NCBI GenBank assembly: GCA_900239685.1
Contig: OENT01000569.1
Span: 33,396 to 97,395, forward strand
DNA length: 64,000 bases
Direction of reading: 5' to 3'
Source of the DNA: Rotaria macrura
Taxonomy: Eukaryota; Rotifera; Eurotatoria; Philodinida; Philodinidae
In this document: in pieces, positions 1 to 11,565 of the stretch
How positions within the stretch are numbered: the stretch's first letter is position 1
Layout: each line of letters begins with the position of its first letter
Made by a program: the position numbers and the translations under genes
Notes under the pieces: generated by a model
The model's database searches: none
The model's input: the letters and a program-made list of their open reading frames with translations, nothing else
What the model was told of the DNA's origin: nothing

Positions 1-744
1 GTAGAGGAAACACCCTCGTGTATACCACCAGATCGCAGACGTCGGTTGGTAATTTTGTTCAAATGCATCGATGATGAGTAAATCTGCTGGGTTAGATTGG
101 TATTGGTCGCGTAAAAATTGTACAAATCTTTCTTTTGTTTGTAAATGACGATCAATATCAAGTAATATCTCCCTAAGCAATCGAGAATACATAAACAACG
201 GTTCAAGTTCATTAAGATTGTGGTTTGAACAATCACTTGAAGAAGTAACACTAATTGGAACTGAGTTATGGTTATATTGCTTTGTGTTCAGATGAATCGA
301 TTTGCAGATATCATGGATCGTATGGAAAAATCCTTTCACTTTAGGTTTCGCCTCCATTATCCCTTCAGAAAGTGGTGTCTTTCTGCAAAGCACATAAATG
401 GAATACAGTTGAGATATATCATAAACAAGAGGAAGGAGCTGTTGAGCGAGCATATCTGGTAGTATCATTAGCATTTTGACATCTTCGAAATTGGTACAAA
501 AATCGATGCATTGATCAGGATTAATGCAAAACTCAATTGTATCAAGAACTCCTAATAATTGTGTTTGTAAATACTGATATTCTTTGTTACTCGTATCAAT
601 ATTCGGTTCGAACCAAACAAGAACAACTTTGTGAAAGACACGACAACGTTGCAAACGACATGGAAAGGTCGTTTCATCCACTGCACAGTCTATTCTCGAT
701 GGTTTCAATACTTGATCGATATTTTCACTGCACAATTGGCTCAT
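1..744 (-). CDS. ADP-ribosyltransferase-family protein, N-terminal part (runs off left edge)
   Basis: The minus strand is open from the ATG at 744 to the window edge (248 codons); an in-frame stop at 796-798 lies upstream and no other Met lies between, so 744 is the likely start. The first half reads like the receiver-like N-terminal region common in bdelloid ARTs (VVLVWFEPNID near residue 41, then PDQCIDFC). The second half has the conserved linker that precedes the ART fold: FMYSRLLREILLDID, DQYQSNPADLLIID and IWWYTRGCFLY at the edge. In known members an R-S-E mono-ADP-ribosyltransferase domain, often followed by TPR repeats, comes next; that part is outside the window, so catalytic residues cannot be checked. 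Family assignment is from recognised motifs; the substrate is unknown. Confidence 0.8.
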   Translation of the reverse strand, partial: MSQLCSENIDQVLKPSRIDCAVDETTFPCRLQRCRVFHKVVLVWFEPNIDTSNKEYQYLQTQLLGVLDTIEFCINPDQCIDFCTNFEDVKMLMILPDMLAQQLLPLVYDISQLYSIYVLCRKTPLSEGIMEAKPKVKGFFHTIHDICKSIHLNTKQYNHNSVPISVTSSSDCSNHNLNELEPLFMYSRLLREILLDIDRHLQTKERFVQFLRDQYQSNPADLLIIDAFEQNYQPTSAIWWYTRGCFLY

Positions 745-1801
745 CAGTGGAATAAAATGAAGCCGATGAAGAGTAGACACTTGATTCACAATAGAAAATC
801 ATTGAAATACGGCACAGCAACAAAAGAAGGTTCTCTTTCCATTCAAAATAAAATGCAAAGTTGCGTTGCTGACTCATCGCACGAGGCGGTATTCTGAGTT
901 GCAAGGTGGAAAAAATCTACCGTTATCAGCTTCGTTATTGCTTGAGATATTATTTATTGACTTGTTCTACTTTTTATCGACTACCGCATTAGCATGAAAG
1001 TTGTCGGCGTAAATACGATATACAAGATGTCTGATGTGCACCGTCGTCATGTAAAACGCTTGATTCTACTAAATGACAATGTAAAAATTGGAATGACTAA
1101 ATCGGAGTTAAACTCAACCTGCTCACCACGCATTACCAAGGTCAATCATGCTCAACCGTGAACCAGTCACTTACGGTTGCTGCTTATGGACACGTTAAAC
1201 GATCCGCTACGGTGAGTTACATGCATCGTTAGGGATTAGCGTAAAGTCTCACTGTTTAAAGTCACCATAGGAAAACAACCACAATAACTGATAATCAGAC
1301 ATATTCGAAAGCCGTCGTATAAGATCATCATTTCCCGTAGTACTCGACCGTGAACTGTCGTTAACGTTCGACAATGCCCCATTGAAATCAACATTGACAT
1401 CAAACTAATCTAATGTTCAAAGTTTCCTGTCATCATTTCTCACTTAGGGTTAATGCTTTAGCACCAATTTCATAAAACTTTATTAATAAAACGTGTCAAA
1501 CTTATTTTTGCCCTCTTTAAGGAGTGTTGAACTGTTTAGTATTAGAAATTCAGGGTCACCCTTCGCTCTCTCCGCAGACTATGACACACAGAGGGTGTGG
1601 GTGTTGATGCGCTAATATTCTTCTCTCTGGCACTCAAACACACACGCCCACAGCCTTCGTTGGCTGTTCTGTCGTGTTTGAAATTGGATAGGGCCCGGTC
1701 TGTCGAAAAAATACTGACTGCATTGACAAAATAGGTGTTGAGAAGATGAGAATCGATGTCTACAACTTGATCACGATTGATCATTTTTTTTTGTTGAAAA
1801 T
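745..1801. other. Intergenic; G/T-rich hairpin tract
   Basis: I see no convincing gene. An 80-codon minus ORF at 1542-1784 reads through the repeat tract at 1592-1655 and looks spurious. Between about 1130 and 1400 there are repeated short motifs around ACCGTGAAC and its complement, with no recognisable product. Confidence 0.5.
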
Positions 1802-2186
1802 TCAGTAATATCTATCAATGATCAACAAGTCGAGAATCTGATCAAAAGATGACAAGAGAAGAAAATGCATAGAATGAAGACAAGCATAAGTAACTTACTG
1901 CTATTTGCATGTCAGCAAGGGTTCCCTGTTTTTTATAGATTAAAATCAGAGCAGGATCGTACTTTTTAACGGCTCTTTGTTCGAGAAATGGACCTACAAA
2001 GGAGAGAACATCAAGGGAATGAAAAGGGTTTGATAGAAAAGTTTAAATATTTACCGTTGCGCTGACCTTCAATCTGAACCAAACCATTTGTCAGCGCCTC
2101 GGCAAGTGTCAGAGACTGTTTCACAAAATATTGATTGCTCAATTGTTTCGGGCCCCAAGTAACCTCGAGAGAATCTCATCAAGCTC
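1802..2186 (-). CDS. Unrecognised multi-exon gene, 3' exons, with a 1-nt frameshift
   Basis: Three minus-strand exons are joined by canonical introns. Exon 2186-2055 ends at CGCAACG before gtaaat; a 61-nt intron ends in ctttgtag; exon 1993-1899 follows; a second 61-nt intron ends in tgatcag; the last exon 1837-1802 gives ILDLLIIDRYY and TGA. Phases match at both junctions. Readable stretches include LTLAEALTNGLVQIEGQRNG and PFLEQRAVKKYDPALILIYK. In the first exon ELDEILSRLLGAR and QLSNQYFVKQSL lie in different frames, offset by one missing nucleotide at the AAA run (2146-2148). That is assembly error or real damage. The 5' exons and start are not resolved. The sequence is helical and probably intracellular; I do not recognise the family. 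Confidence 0.5.
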
Positions 2187-2517
2187 CTGTACTGCTGACT
2201 CCGAATAACAGTGTGTACAATGTAGAACACCAAATACAGATGATGAAAAGTTCACAAATTGTACTTACATTCACCGATACACACAATTAGGATAATAATC
2301 AAGTAATTAGTTCATTGCAGCGTTCTCTTGTTATGGTTAATAAGATCGCTCTAAAAAACACATCGTACAACCAATTTCACTTTATAGTCAGTATGGGTGA
2401 GTTAACGAGAAACTTATGCGGTGTGCCATCGACGACTTTAATTCTTGGATGAAAAAATATCTATTAGTTTTTAACTTTTCAATAACGAAAGAAATGTAGG
2501 CTATTGATTATTACGTA

Positions 2518-2910
2518 CTAATTTTTTCTCTTATTTTTCATCAATTTGTGTGAAACGATAGATCGAAAGAATAAAAGAAAAAAATGGAGCAAGTGAAGAT
2601 TGTTAATACAAGATTTGACACTAGATTTTACCCAATTGGGTCCTCTACTCGATATTATTGCACATTCTGTCAACACGTGACCTACAAAACGAGATAAGAT
2701 AATATTTGATGTTGATCTTTTATTTACCAATCCATTGGTTTGTTTACACATTGCTGAGAGGACGTGTGGGTGGTATAAATCAATCGAGAAGCAAACAAAC
2801 TTATATTGAATTGTTCGCGTAACGAGTAACCTCAAAGACCGGAAGTATTTCGAAGTGCATTTGGTAATTAGTAACATAGAGGCCACTAATATATAAAGAA
2901 AATTCCTCAA
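2518..2910 (-). CDS. Possible small secreted protein (weak)
   Basis: The ORF begins with a signal-peptide-like segment (MRNFLYILVASMLLITKC). An internal stretch starting gtaaataaaag and ending tctcgttttgtag is a plausible 47-nt intron; splicing it out would bring a stop almost at once (NGL then VTC), leaving about 67 residues. Unspliced it would be 130 residues. There is no recognisable domain and nothing else supports it. Confidence 0.25.
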   Translation of the reverse strand: MRNFLYILVASMLLITKCTSKYFRSLRLLVTRTIQYKFVCFSIDLYHPHVLSAMCKQTNGLVNKRSTSNIILSRFVGHVLTECAIISSRGPNWVKSSVKSCINNLHLLHFFLLFFRSIVSHKLMKNKRKN

Positions 2911-4115
2911 TTTAGACCATTAGTTCACCTAGCTCACATATAGAAACAACTTGATATATGTAAAATTTATTAAGACTAATCAAGGCTAAGGCTACAATTA
3001 GTCTTCTGTTTTATGCGTTTTTAAATTGGGGCTTAAGTCAGCCTATCTCATTATAATGCCATCACGTAACGAAAAATAAGTACTATTTGCTGTTCACTGG
3101 TTAATCTCAATTTCTTTCCTTTTATAAAAAATAAATAGATAACGCTAGTTTTTTATCGTCTATGTAATGGACGTATTTTTATTCGAAAAAAATTCCATTT
3201 TAACATGAATTAGCGTAACTTCACGAAAATTTTAAACTCTACTCTTCGTTATTCATGCCTATAAAAGAATAGTTTCAAAGAGTGTTTTATCATGTACAAA
3301 CCATCGTAAACCATGAGAGATGATTTTTTTATAGATTATTAACAGATTGCAATTAGAATATAGCCAACTGCTTTAAATTGATGGTATTCAGTTGAAAGTA
3401 GATTAACTAGAGATACATGATAATGATTGTATTAAATCAAGACATTTTTTGCAAAATATTTTCTTATATCTCATTATCCATTTATCGCATTATGATTGCT
3501 CAACTATATATTTAAAAAAGTTCTAATGTACGTATTTACACTGCTTCCAACAAGAAATAAGTATTACATCACCATCTGCAATTCAAGAATTTCTAGGTAA
3601 TGCAATCATCTAAAAGCATTCTGATATTATGTGACATGACCTATATGTCACATACGAAGAGAACGTCAACAGCATAATTATATTTCCTTGATAACTAAAG
3701 ACGACCGCTAAATTATCTCACTATCATGACACATGAAACGAAATTAATAGCAATACAATACAATTTAGTAATGTGAAAATCGATGACTTTTTAAAAAACA
3801 TAACAAAACGTCTTGCTCGTATAATAAAAACTAATCTATTCCCCCACAAGGTTGCAAAATCTCTCCAAACAACACTCATATAAGGAGAAATGTCTAATGC
3901 AAAAATATTAGAGTGTGAGTATCACTGTTCTTTAACAGGGTATCCAAAAACCCATTTACACCCCATATCAGTAAATAATATGAAAAGACAAGTGAGTCAA
4001 AAACAAGAATGAGAATGCATTGTGTTGCAGGGATACAAATGAATACATGTTTTTGACTTTCTATGAAATTTTATTTATTTTTAGTTCCAACAAACAGAAA
4101 ATTAATCGGATATTA
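2911..4115. other. AT-rich intergenic DNA
   Basis: I see no coding-like stretch, RNA gene or repeat. The plus ORF at 4063-4365 lies antisense to the second exon of the neighbouring membrane-protein gene and is a shadow. Confidence 0.5.
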
Positions 4116-4756
4116 TTATGTCATAGCAGTGGGTTGTGTTCGTATACGAAACAAACACCGCGGCCGTAATATTGAAATCAATCGGAGACATTCAATGAGA
4201 AGAGTAATGAGTATGAGGATCAATCCCAATGTAAACACTAAGATGATCATTGACATATACCAGAAAAAATTCATGCTAGTGGTACTATTATCTGGCTTGT
4301 ATTTAAGTGCTCTTTGTCGAGTATTGGTCGGATCAATAAAACACAAATATGTGCTGTTTATCTAAAACGATAGAAAAAACCTAGATTGAAATGAAGTACT
4401 ATTTATACGCCTATACTTACCATGTCCAGTTTACGTGGTACAGGTACTGACCATTCTTCAAATTGCTGTTTTGTACTTACCCCATTTAAGTTGACTTCGT
4501 AAGAAACGAGAAATGTACTATTCATAATGGTGAACACGGAATTTTTATCTTCTTGAGGACGGGATATAATTTGGTCGATACGACAGATTGTTTTCAATGA
4601 GAACATTTTCATATCGGCTAAAGACTCCTGATAGGTTAAGTAGTGCTCCTTTGTTTTGTCAGCAGCCAAGATCGAGAATAAGAAGATAAGTCCAACGCAC
4701 ATGGTCAGTATAACCAGTTGATCTAGTTCTTTTGATTGTGGATGGGACGATGGCAT
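4116..4756 (-). CDS. Small two-transmembrane protein, two exons
   Basis: Exon 1 (4756-4421) ends in CTGGACATG before gtaagtatag; a 59-nt intron ends in tatcgttttag; exon 2 (4361-4116) continues in phase 0 to TAA, giving 193 residues. Topology: short N-terminus, TM1 at about 14-32 (LVILTMCVGLIFLFSILAA), a loop of roughly 110 residues with single cysteines near KTICRID and YLCFIDP and N-glycosylation sequons, TM2 at about 145-170 (WYMSMIILVFTLGLILILI), and a short basic tail. This plan resembles BK-channel beta subunits (two TMs, large extracellular loop, similar length), but the motif match is not strong enough to name it. The start ATG lies just after a possible acceptor (tttcatag), so an upstream exon is possible. 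Confidence 0.6.
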
Positions 4757-4874
4757 TCCTATGAAATTTTATGTATAGCTTGACTACGTGTGATAAAGTA
4801 GTTTCTTTTTAAGTGAAGGTTAAAGATGAAACAAAAGGATAAAAATCAAGCTAGAGATTCAATAGATTCGTGTC

Positions 4875-5084
4875 TTACATACACACATCGGTCGTTCTTT
4901 TTATTACAAACAGCGATAGCATGAAAAGCTGCGTGCTTATTAACCTCAGGTCACACAAAGCATGTTTCATGTTGTAGGGGTCATCGTATAGAACGAGGCC
5001 ATTGTTGAAACAATATGTCAACCTGATTTTCCCATTGGCTACTTTGACATTGGTCAAAGAGGTCAACATTTATATCTGTAAGCA
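4875..5084 (-). other. Possible isolated exon
   Basis: A minus-strand stretch after a good acceptor (ttgcttacag) is open and coding-like, including KIRLTYCFNNGLVLYDDPYN. It lies upstream of the two-TM gene on the same strand but its phase does not fit that gene's start. It may be an exon of an unresolved upstream gene. Confidence 0.25.
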
Positions 5085-6123
5085 ATATGGAAAAGTAATC
5101 ACGGCTCATTCTTTTATATGGTAGAGTATAAAATCAGTCACCGCTAATTCAAAGGTTTTTGTTCCTGTTGTCTATGTCAAAATTTAACGTTACTTTTATC
5201 ATTTGCTGATAGACTTTCATGCCATAATAATTTTCCATTTCGCGAATTTCATTCAATTATTTTTTTCAGAAATATCCGATCATGATATGCACTTCGGTTT
5301 CGTATTAATTTTTTACTTTTCGGACTCATATCTAATTCATCATCTTTTGCTGAAATAATCATAGTAAATTGAGAATAAACAAATTGAATACTCGCTCTCC
5401 CTTGTTAGTTTACTGAATATGAAATACTATTGATGCATGAAAAATGAGAAATGTTTTATAATGAGTGAATTATATCTTCGGTTTTATCAAAAAAGTATTG
5501 TGTACTTGTGTCATCACTATATTTGACTTGGAAGATCTCTCATTTGCGAAAAATCAGGTTCTACTTGATAAGAATTCGAATGTACTCCAAAAGTTCACAA
5601 CTGCCATTGATGATAGTTTCAAAAGCGAAATACAATTAATGAAATGGCTGATCTATCTAACAAAAAATTCCTTTTTCGTCATTCTACGAATATGTAACCG
5701 TTACAAAGAGTATTTATGAATTCACATTTTCATGTTTCTTCTGAGGGTGTGACTCTCATAGTGTTGACGGCACCCACATCCTTTGAAGAATAGTTCTAAA
5801 TACCTCTGCGAAAAATTTCGATCTGATCGTACAAAATTAGAGAAGAATCAGGATGTGTTTATATGTGACCCTATGAAAAACCATCTTTAATATTTTTTTC
5901 TCTCCATGTTCACGATTCTTTGTATCTCTGTATTCATTATTACAGTAAATTTCAGCTTTTATGGATTTATAAATTTGTAGGTTTCGATGGAAAAGATTTC
6001 GAATCATAGTTAATGTATAATGTGAGTTAATAGAACAAAATCTTTCCTATTGTAATATTTCTTTTTATTTGTATTTGATCAATCAAGATAAAGACAGAAT
6101 AATATTTCTTGACTATTCTAATA
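5085..6123. other. AT-rich intergenic DNA with one hairpin
   Basis: No gene is supported. An 84-codon plus ORF at 5465-5719 has no recognisable feature. A short G/T-rich hairpin (GGGTGTGAC near 5745 against CACCCACATCC near 5771) is one of the recurrent tracts described in the findings. Confidence 0.45.
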
Positions 6124-6527
6124 TCAAGCTGCAAAATGCGCCATATAACGTCGTAGAAGATTATCAAGTCTAGCTGTGTAACGATAATAAACAAGACAAG
6201 TCTATTTATAAAACACATAGTTATATAATTATAAACTATTAAAATATGTAATTCTTACAGATATGTTTTCTATACTGGTATTAAATTGATTAGCTAGAAG
6301 AGTCTTAATTTGCTTATCAGGAAATGCATTGTTTTGTAAAACTGAAAGAAGAAATTTTAAACATTATCTATTGAGATATCTTACCTTTCTTAATTGTATC
6401 TAATTGTTCATTTGTGAACTCTTCAACAACGATTGCAGCTTTGCAAGCCTCTAAAACAATACGACTGAAACATTTGTTTGTAGAAAAAATATCCGTATCC
6501 CTTACACTGGTAAGGGCCATAAGCCAT
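6124..6527 (-). CDS. 71-residue four-exon protein, unrecognised
   Basis: Assembled from splice signals: exon 1 6527-6508 (MAYGPYH start), 43-nt intron ending gtttcag, exon 2 6464-6385, 43-nt intron ending tctttcag, exon 3 6341-6276, an intron of about 100 nt ending ttacacag, exon 4 6173-6124. Exon lengths sum to 216 nt, exactly 72 codons including TGA, and all phases agree. The product is small and helical: VVEEFTNEQLDTIKKVLQNN, then PDKQIKTLLANQF, then RLDNLLRRYMAHFAA at the C-terminus. No signal peptide or TM. The exon 3 donor (ACCA before gtatag) was chosen over a downstream gtaaga because only it keeps frame into exon 4. A decayed copy lies about 0.9 kb away, supporting its being a real gene. 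Function unknown. Confidence 0.6.
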
Positions 6528-7057
6528 GACGATCCATTAAAAATAATTCATTGGGATAACGAGAAACCATAATATTGCTTGTGTTGCTCAATTTATGAAT
6601 GTGCGAATAGAATTCGAACTTTATATACTATAGATAAAGTACGAAATCACCATAGAAACGGGCAAAGAGAACAACATAGGCAGACAGATGATCTCTTGAC
6701 CCGTGGTAATAAAGCGCTTGGTAAGGGAGAAACATTCTATAGTTTGTTGGAAAATATTCATATTCTTTGAAATCACTTTTCTTAAACGTAATATTGTATC
6801 AATTGTTGACTGCATTTAATGAGCCATGAAGTATTGCTTACTATTCTCTAAGAGGATTTCGCGTGTGATAGATTTCAACTTACGAAAGTAAATAGAAACT
6901 AATACTTTCACAATAGTTAGTATACTATGCGGATTTCGATTCTTTTAATGGGCATGACAGGAATAAATGAAAGTATGTCTGTATAAATTTTCTTATTCAG
7001 TCGAAAAAAAAGGAGAAAACAAAATATTATTTTAAACAATTTATTGTTTGTTGATAT

Positions 7058-7600
7058 TTCAAGTTGCAATACATGCTAAATAACAACGTTGAGCATTATG
7101 AAGGTGACCTTTGAAAATATAATGACAAAAAACACGCATCGGTATGTTAGCATAATGAAAGATCATAGGTATAAAAATATAAATGAGCAAGAAATGAGAA
7201 TCTTGTACATCAATATGAAATGAATCAGTATTGAGTTATTTGACGAGACGATCCTTTACATGACTGTCAGCTAATAGATTAACTAAATAATAAACGTTAT
7301 TACTTTATTAGTCTAATCTTGTTGAAGTATATCCAGTTGTTCATTTGTGAACTTCTTAAGAAAATAAATAGTTGCTTGCATTACTGAATTAATTCCAACG
7401 TAATTGTTTTTTATTCCTACTTTCTTCAAGCTGTGAAATATATTCATTCATTATGGATAATGGGAGATACTCAAAGAATAGAAATTGATATTAATATATT
7501 GTAAATGAAGAAGAAAATCAATATAGAAATCAACAAAGGGAAATATTTTACATGTAGACGAACATTTGATTAATCGGTGGTAAGACCGCATAGTAAGACG
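7058..7600 (-). pseudogene. Decayed duplicate of the 71-residue gene
   Basis: Segments match the intact neighbour in order and orientation: a first-exon-like piece near 7573-7600 with the ATG lost, an exon-2-like piece at about 7317-7400 that still reads KKFTNEQLDIL, and a last-exon-like piece starting at 7058 that reads QRCYLACIAT then stop. The third exon is not recognisable. This looks like a tandem duplication followed by decay. Confidence 0.5.
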
Positions 7601-7731
7601 AAAAGTCAAGACTAGTTCCATATTCACATCAATTAACCGTCATGAGATATACTATGAAATGAACTGGTTAAATAGTGCTCACCGAGATATTTCATTTGAA
7701 TTCGATTCATATAAAAACAAAGACATCGTAA

Positions 7732-8775
7732 ATTACATTAGGGTATGGAGTGAAATTCACAGAGGATCCGTGTGTACGTTTGGCTTCGCATCCCAACAAC
7801 TGCCAATATTCATACTCATGCCCTAACATGCTTGACGATTGGAACATGAAATTGTGTGAGATGTACAACAGACATATTATTTTGACTTATTTATCAGGCG
7901 ATGAATTCTGGTAAATTGTAGATTGCACATATACGATTGTTCTTCGTTTTCTCATCCAAGTTATCATATACTCAACTTCATTGACACTGACCCGGGTTCC
8001 ATTGATCAATTGTTAATAAGATCATATAACTCAGCAAATCGGATGGAAAATCTTGGTCATTTGCTCGCCCATCAGGAACGAATCCTTCGTCTTCAAGATA
8101 AAAGTCCGGAAATTTCTACTTTCATTGTCAACAACTTTAAAATTTGTTCTGTGCATCTTCTATTGCTGCTTTTATTCATAATCATTTCATCAACAGATTC
8201 GACCTGAGCTTCTCTTGCCGTCAATGCAACATCAATTTATATGTCTCCTACGTTTTCTAATCGAACGAAAGTCTCAGCAAATGTTCACAATAGGCTTTAT
8301 TTCTACAGAGGAAAGGGTGAATCAGTAGTTCGTCAATGGATTTCGATCTATACATATACTCATTATTTGACGTGATCATGATCTCCTAAACAAGACCAAT
8401 GTTCGAACGATTATTGAATCATTAATTCGATATTGTACACTTGTCACAACGTGCATCGTTGATCTTGGAAAATCAAGTTTCATGTGTCAGACAATTCGAT
8501 TGTTAAAACCGGAGCTACATGAAATTTCCTATATGCGATTATGGCGATTTTGAGTTGCTAGTTGAATGGCTTCGTTCAAATTTTTATCTTGATATTAATA
8601 GAGTCGACAATATTGAACAATTCAATGAAATTCTTTCCTCTTTACTACTTTTTCAAAATTTCCAATTTAGATAAGCAAGCGTTTCACTTCCCATCGAGAC
8701 TCCTGTTTATACTGAACTTGAATCACAAGCGCAGTTTACTCTGAGTGAGCTTACCTTTTTTCAACATATACGTTG
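7732..8775 (+). pseudogene. Decayed protein-coding region, family unknown
   Basis: Coding-like stretches lie in several frames. 7732-7914 is cysteine-bearing (EDPCVRLASHPNNCQYSYSC). 7923-8207 includes SYNSANRMENLGHLLAHQER. From 8536 on, DYGDFELLVEWLRSNFYLDI continues, after an in-frame TAA, into SLPIETPVYTELESQAQF, ending near 8775. Frame changes and stops between blocks argue for a decayed gene rather than introns, though some breaks could be introns. A relationship to large multidomain proteins is possible but not shown. Confidence 0.4.
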
Positions 8776-11373
8776 ATCGAAACATGTCATTTAACTTGAC
8801 TGGACGAATCTCGATATGGCGAGTACCAAAACTCAGGTGGTAGCGTATTTAGAAGCAATCGGTAACCACAACATTGCGAAGCACAATATCAATTGGTCGG
8901 CATTTAAAAACTTGAATGTGAAAACATGTTCGTGTCTTTTCAAAAGAGAAGTCCAATGTTTATTAGTTGGGCTCAATTAACTATACTCATCACGATCTTC
9001 TATCATATATTCACCATGGTGTGGGTGTGGATGTGCGTAGTGTGCAGGAGAAGACGAGTACAATATATACACACACACACACACTAACATCCAGTCACAT
9101 CCTCGCCCCTACTCATACCCTTCACATAATAAGATTTCGATTCATTAGAAATACTTTGATTTTTATCTCAATAAGTTTCATAAGAAAATTTTATCTCTGA
9201 TTGAATATTGATAGAGAAAAACTATCGATAATTTAATGAAGATACTCAAACGTCTCTATTCTTGATAATATATCAGATGCATCTGTAGGCTATACAGATG
9301 TACTTGGACTATTTGAAGGAAAAAAAAATTTAATTTCAGCTTCAACTTCATATACAACTTCACTAGAATCAACTAAAACTGCACCAGGATTAGAGCTAGA
9401 CGTCGATTATTCGCAATCATCATATTGTATGTTGACTTATTGTTTGATTGAATGTTGATGATACAGTGATTGTTGTAGTAGTCACTTGTAATGTAATTAC
9501 CTTGCGTATCCACATGGAAATCATTTTCATTCATCATAATTATTTTCTTTTACGAAACACTACTTCAATTTTCATCTAAATCTTTTGTAGGCATAATCTA
9601 TCTGGAGATTCATCAAAGCAAAATTACATCACACTTGAATGACATAATCTATTATATTATATTTAAGATATTTCATAAATCTATGTATTACTCTAATCGA
9701 ATTAAAATCTGAAGCATGATAGAATTAACTTCTGTTTACAGATGATACAGTTCTCCACGTTTCTCATTGTTCATAAAAGGATTTGATGGATGGTTACTGT
9801 CCATATGAGATAATTTTATTATAAAATATGTTAACATCCTATTTCAAGATGATTTTCATCAGATTTTAATCATACTGCCAGTGAGATCGTTTTCTGAATA
9901 AACGTATTGTCACATTTGAGGAGTTTTTGAAATGACAGGCTCACAGTAACTTCATGAGCGTAAACAAGGAAATGATAAAAGTAAAAAGATGATTGTTAAT
10001 CAAAGACTATTTGAGAATACACACAGATAAATATATGTGCATGTTTTAGGGTGTGATGTGGACTAAAAATAGCAGGCTAACAGCCTCATGCACACCCACA
10101 TCTCCTAGTGAAAATTCACGATTTTATAAAGATAAATTGACTTCATATTGTTCAGTGTAAACCAATAAATCGCAAACGATAATGACTTCGGGCATATTAT
10201 TACGATCAGCATCGTTCTCCAGATGTTTTTGATCGGTCATATTTGAATTTTATTTCAGGGTCTTAGTTAAGATCGATGAGATGATTCAGAAATATTTTTG
10301 TTGAAATTAAATTGGTATATGCTCGACTTGTCATGCAAAACTAACTTAACTACGCACAAAAGAATTGAAATGAACTAATAATTTAGACTTTTAGGGTATT
10401 TTTATATCCTCACGTACACACGAAATCAAATATATAGTTTAAAGAATTGTCCAGCTCGATGTTCGAATGAATTCTCTGATAATTTAATTATCTGTTTCTC
10501 TTCATTCTACCTTGCTATCATCTATATTTCTCATATTTTCTCTTCCTGCTTTTTTTTCCCATAAATTCTTGTCGATTCACACTTGCTCTCTCTATAGCAT
10601 CTGTTCTCTATCTGTATTACAACGAACTTCTCGCATGAAATCAATCAAATACATCATTCATTTTGTCCTCATCCATTTTGTTTAGCTTTTATCACCTTCT
10701 TTGTTCCTCCTATTGACCTTTCACTTTATACTCATTCCGCTCATCACTCCTATAGCGGTAGTGTTCATTTTCGACTTCTTCCTTTTACCTTATCCCTTGC
10801 TCAGCGGTCCTTGGCGTTCTATCCTACAATTTATCTTTATTTCCATTTCACTTCTGTTAAAAGATGTTTTCTATCCTTTGTTTAGTTCATCTAACTCCAC
10901 CACAGATACTTGAAAGAAGGTCTAACCTTCATCTAGAAACTTATGTTTCTGGTTGAGTTCTTACTATACGATTAGATTAATGTTCTCACGTTTGTCGTTG
11001 CTCTAGTGAGTTGTTCATTTTATTCTTTTCTTATATTCTTTACGCGAGTAGATAGCGATCATCTTTGTTTGAAAAAATTTGAACTCGATAATTTATTCAA
11101 CTAATATTGATAGTGCTTGCTGATAAAATCAAACTATTTGAAAAAAGTTATTTGATCTTTAACGATGAGTTATCAATTAAACACCATTTAAAAGGTGCAT
11201 TCGTTTTGTGAATTGGATAGTGATGAACAGATAACAGTTCAGTGTTTTTGAACTTTGCTCATGGATATAGTATTCGAATGGTTATATTTTGAGAAAGTCA
11301 AGTAGATATGATTAAGCGAAGAGTTTCATTTTAAAGCAAAATGTTATACTTGTATGCTAACGATATTAATAAG
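8776..11373. other. AT-rich gene-poor stretch
   Basis: No gene is supported. It holds a G/T-rich tract at 9018-9037, an (AC)n microsatellite at about 9069-9084, and another small hairpin at 10049-10102. The plus ORFs at 8967-9200 and 10701-10913 are low-complexity. Confidence 0.5.
9069..9084. repeat. (AC)n microsatellite
   Basis: Uninterrupted AC dinucleotides directly downstream of the GGTGTGGGTGTGG tract at 9018. Confidence 0.8.
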
Positions 11374-11565
11374 TTAAGTTATGAATGCATGGCCATCCGA
11401 AATATAGACTAAGTCAAGCGTTATACATTTTCGTTTTGTTCCTACGATGTCAACTGGAATCGATAAAGAACAACCACTATGAGAAAAGATTCGTAATGAT
11501 CTATCAATTGATGCACATGATCGAAGATTAGTCTCACATATGGTTTTTGAATCGTTTTTGTATAT
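11374..11565 (-). CDS. Possible terminal exon, unrecognised
   Basis: On the minus strand an acceptor (atattttgttag) is followed by an open, coding-like stretch containing CASIDRSLRIFSHSGCSLSI and KCITLDLVYISDGHAF, then TAA. It could be the last exon of a gene whose upstream exons I could not find, or a fragment. Confidence 0.3.
   Translation of the reverse strand: MYKNDSKTICETNLRSCASIDRSLRIFSHSGCSLSIPVDIVGTKRKCITLDLVYISDGHAFIT

Noticed and set aside
1542..1784. 80-codon minus ORF
   Set aside because: Runs through the G/T-rich hairpin tract; composition reflects the repeat and there is no domain or splice support.
4063..4365. 100-codon plus ORF
   Set aside because: Lies antisense to the well-supported second exon of the two-TM gene.
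4470..4484. 15-nt GTAAGT...CAG inside exon 1 of the two-TM gene as a micro-intron
   Set aside because: Far shorter than any intron here and in frame; reads sensibly as coding.
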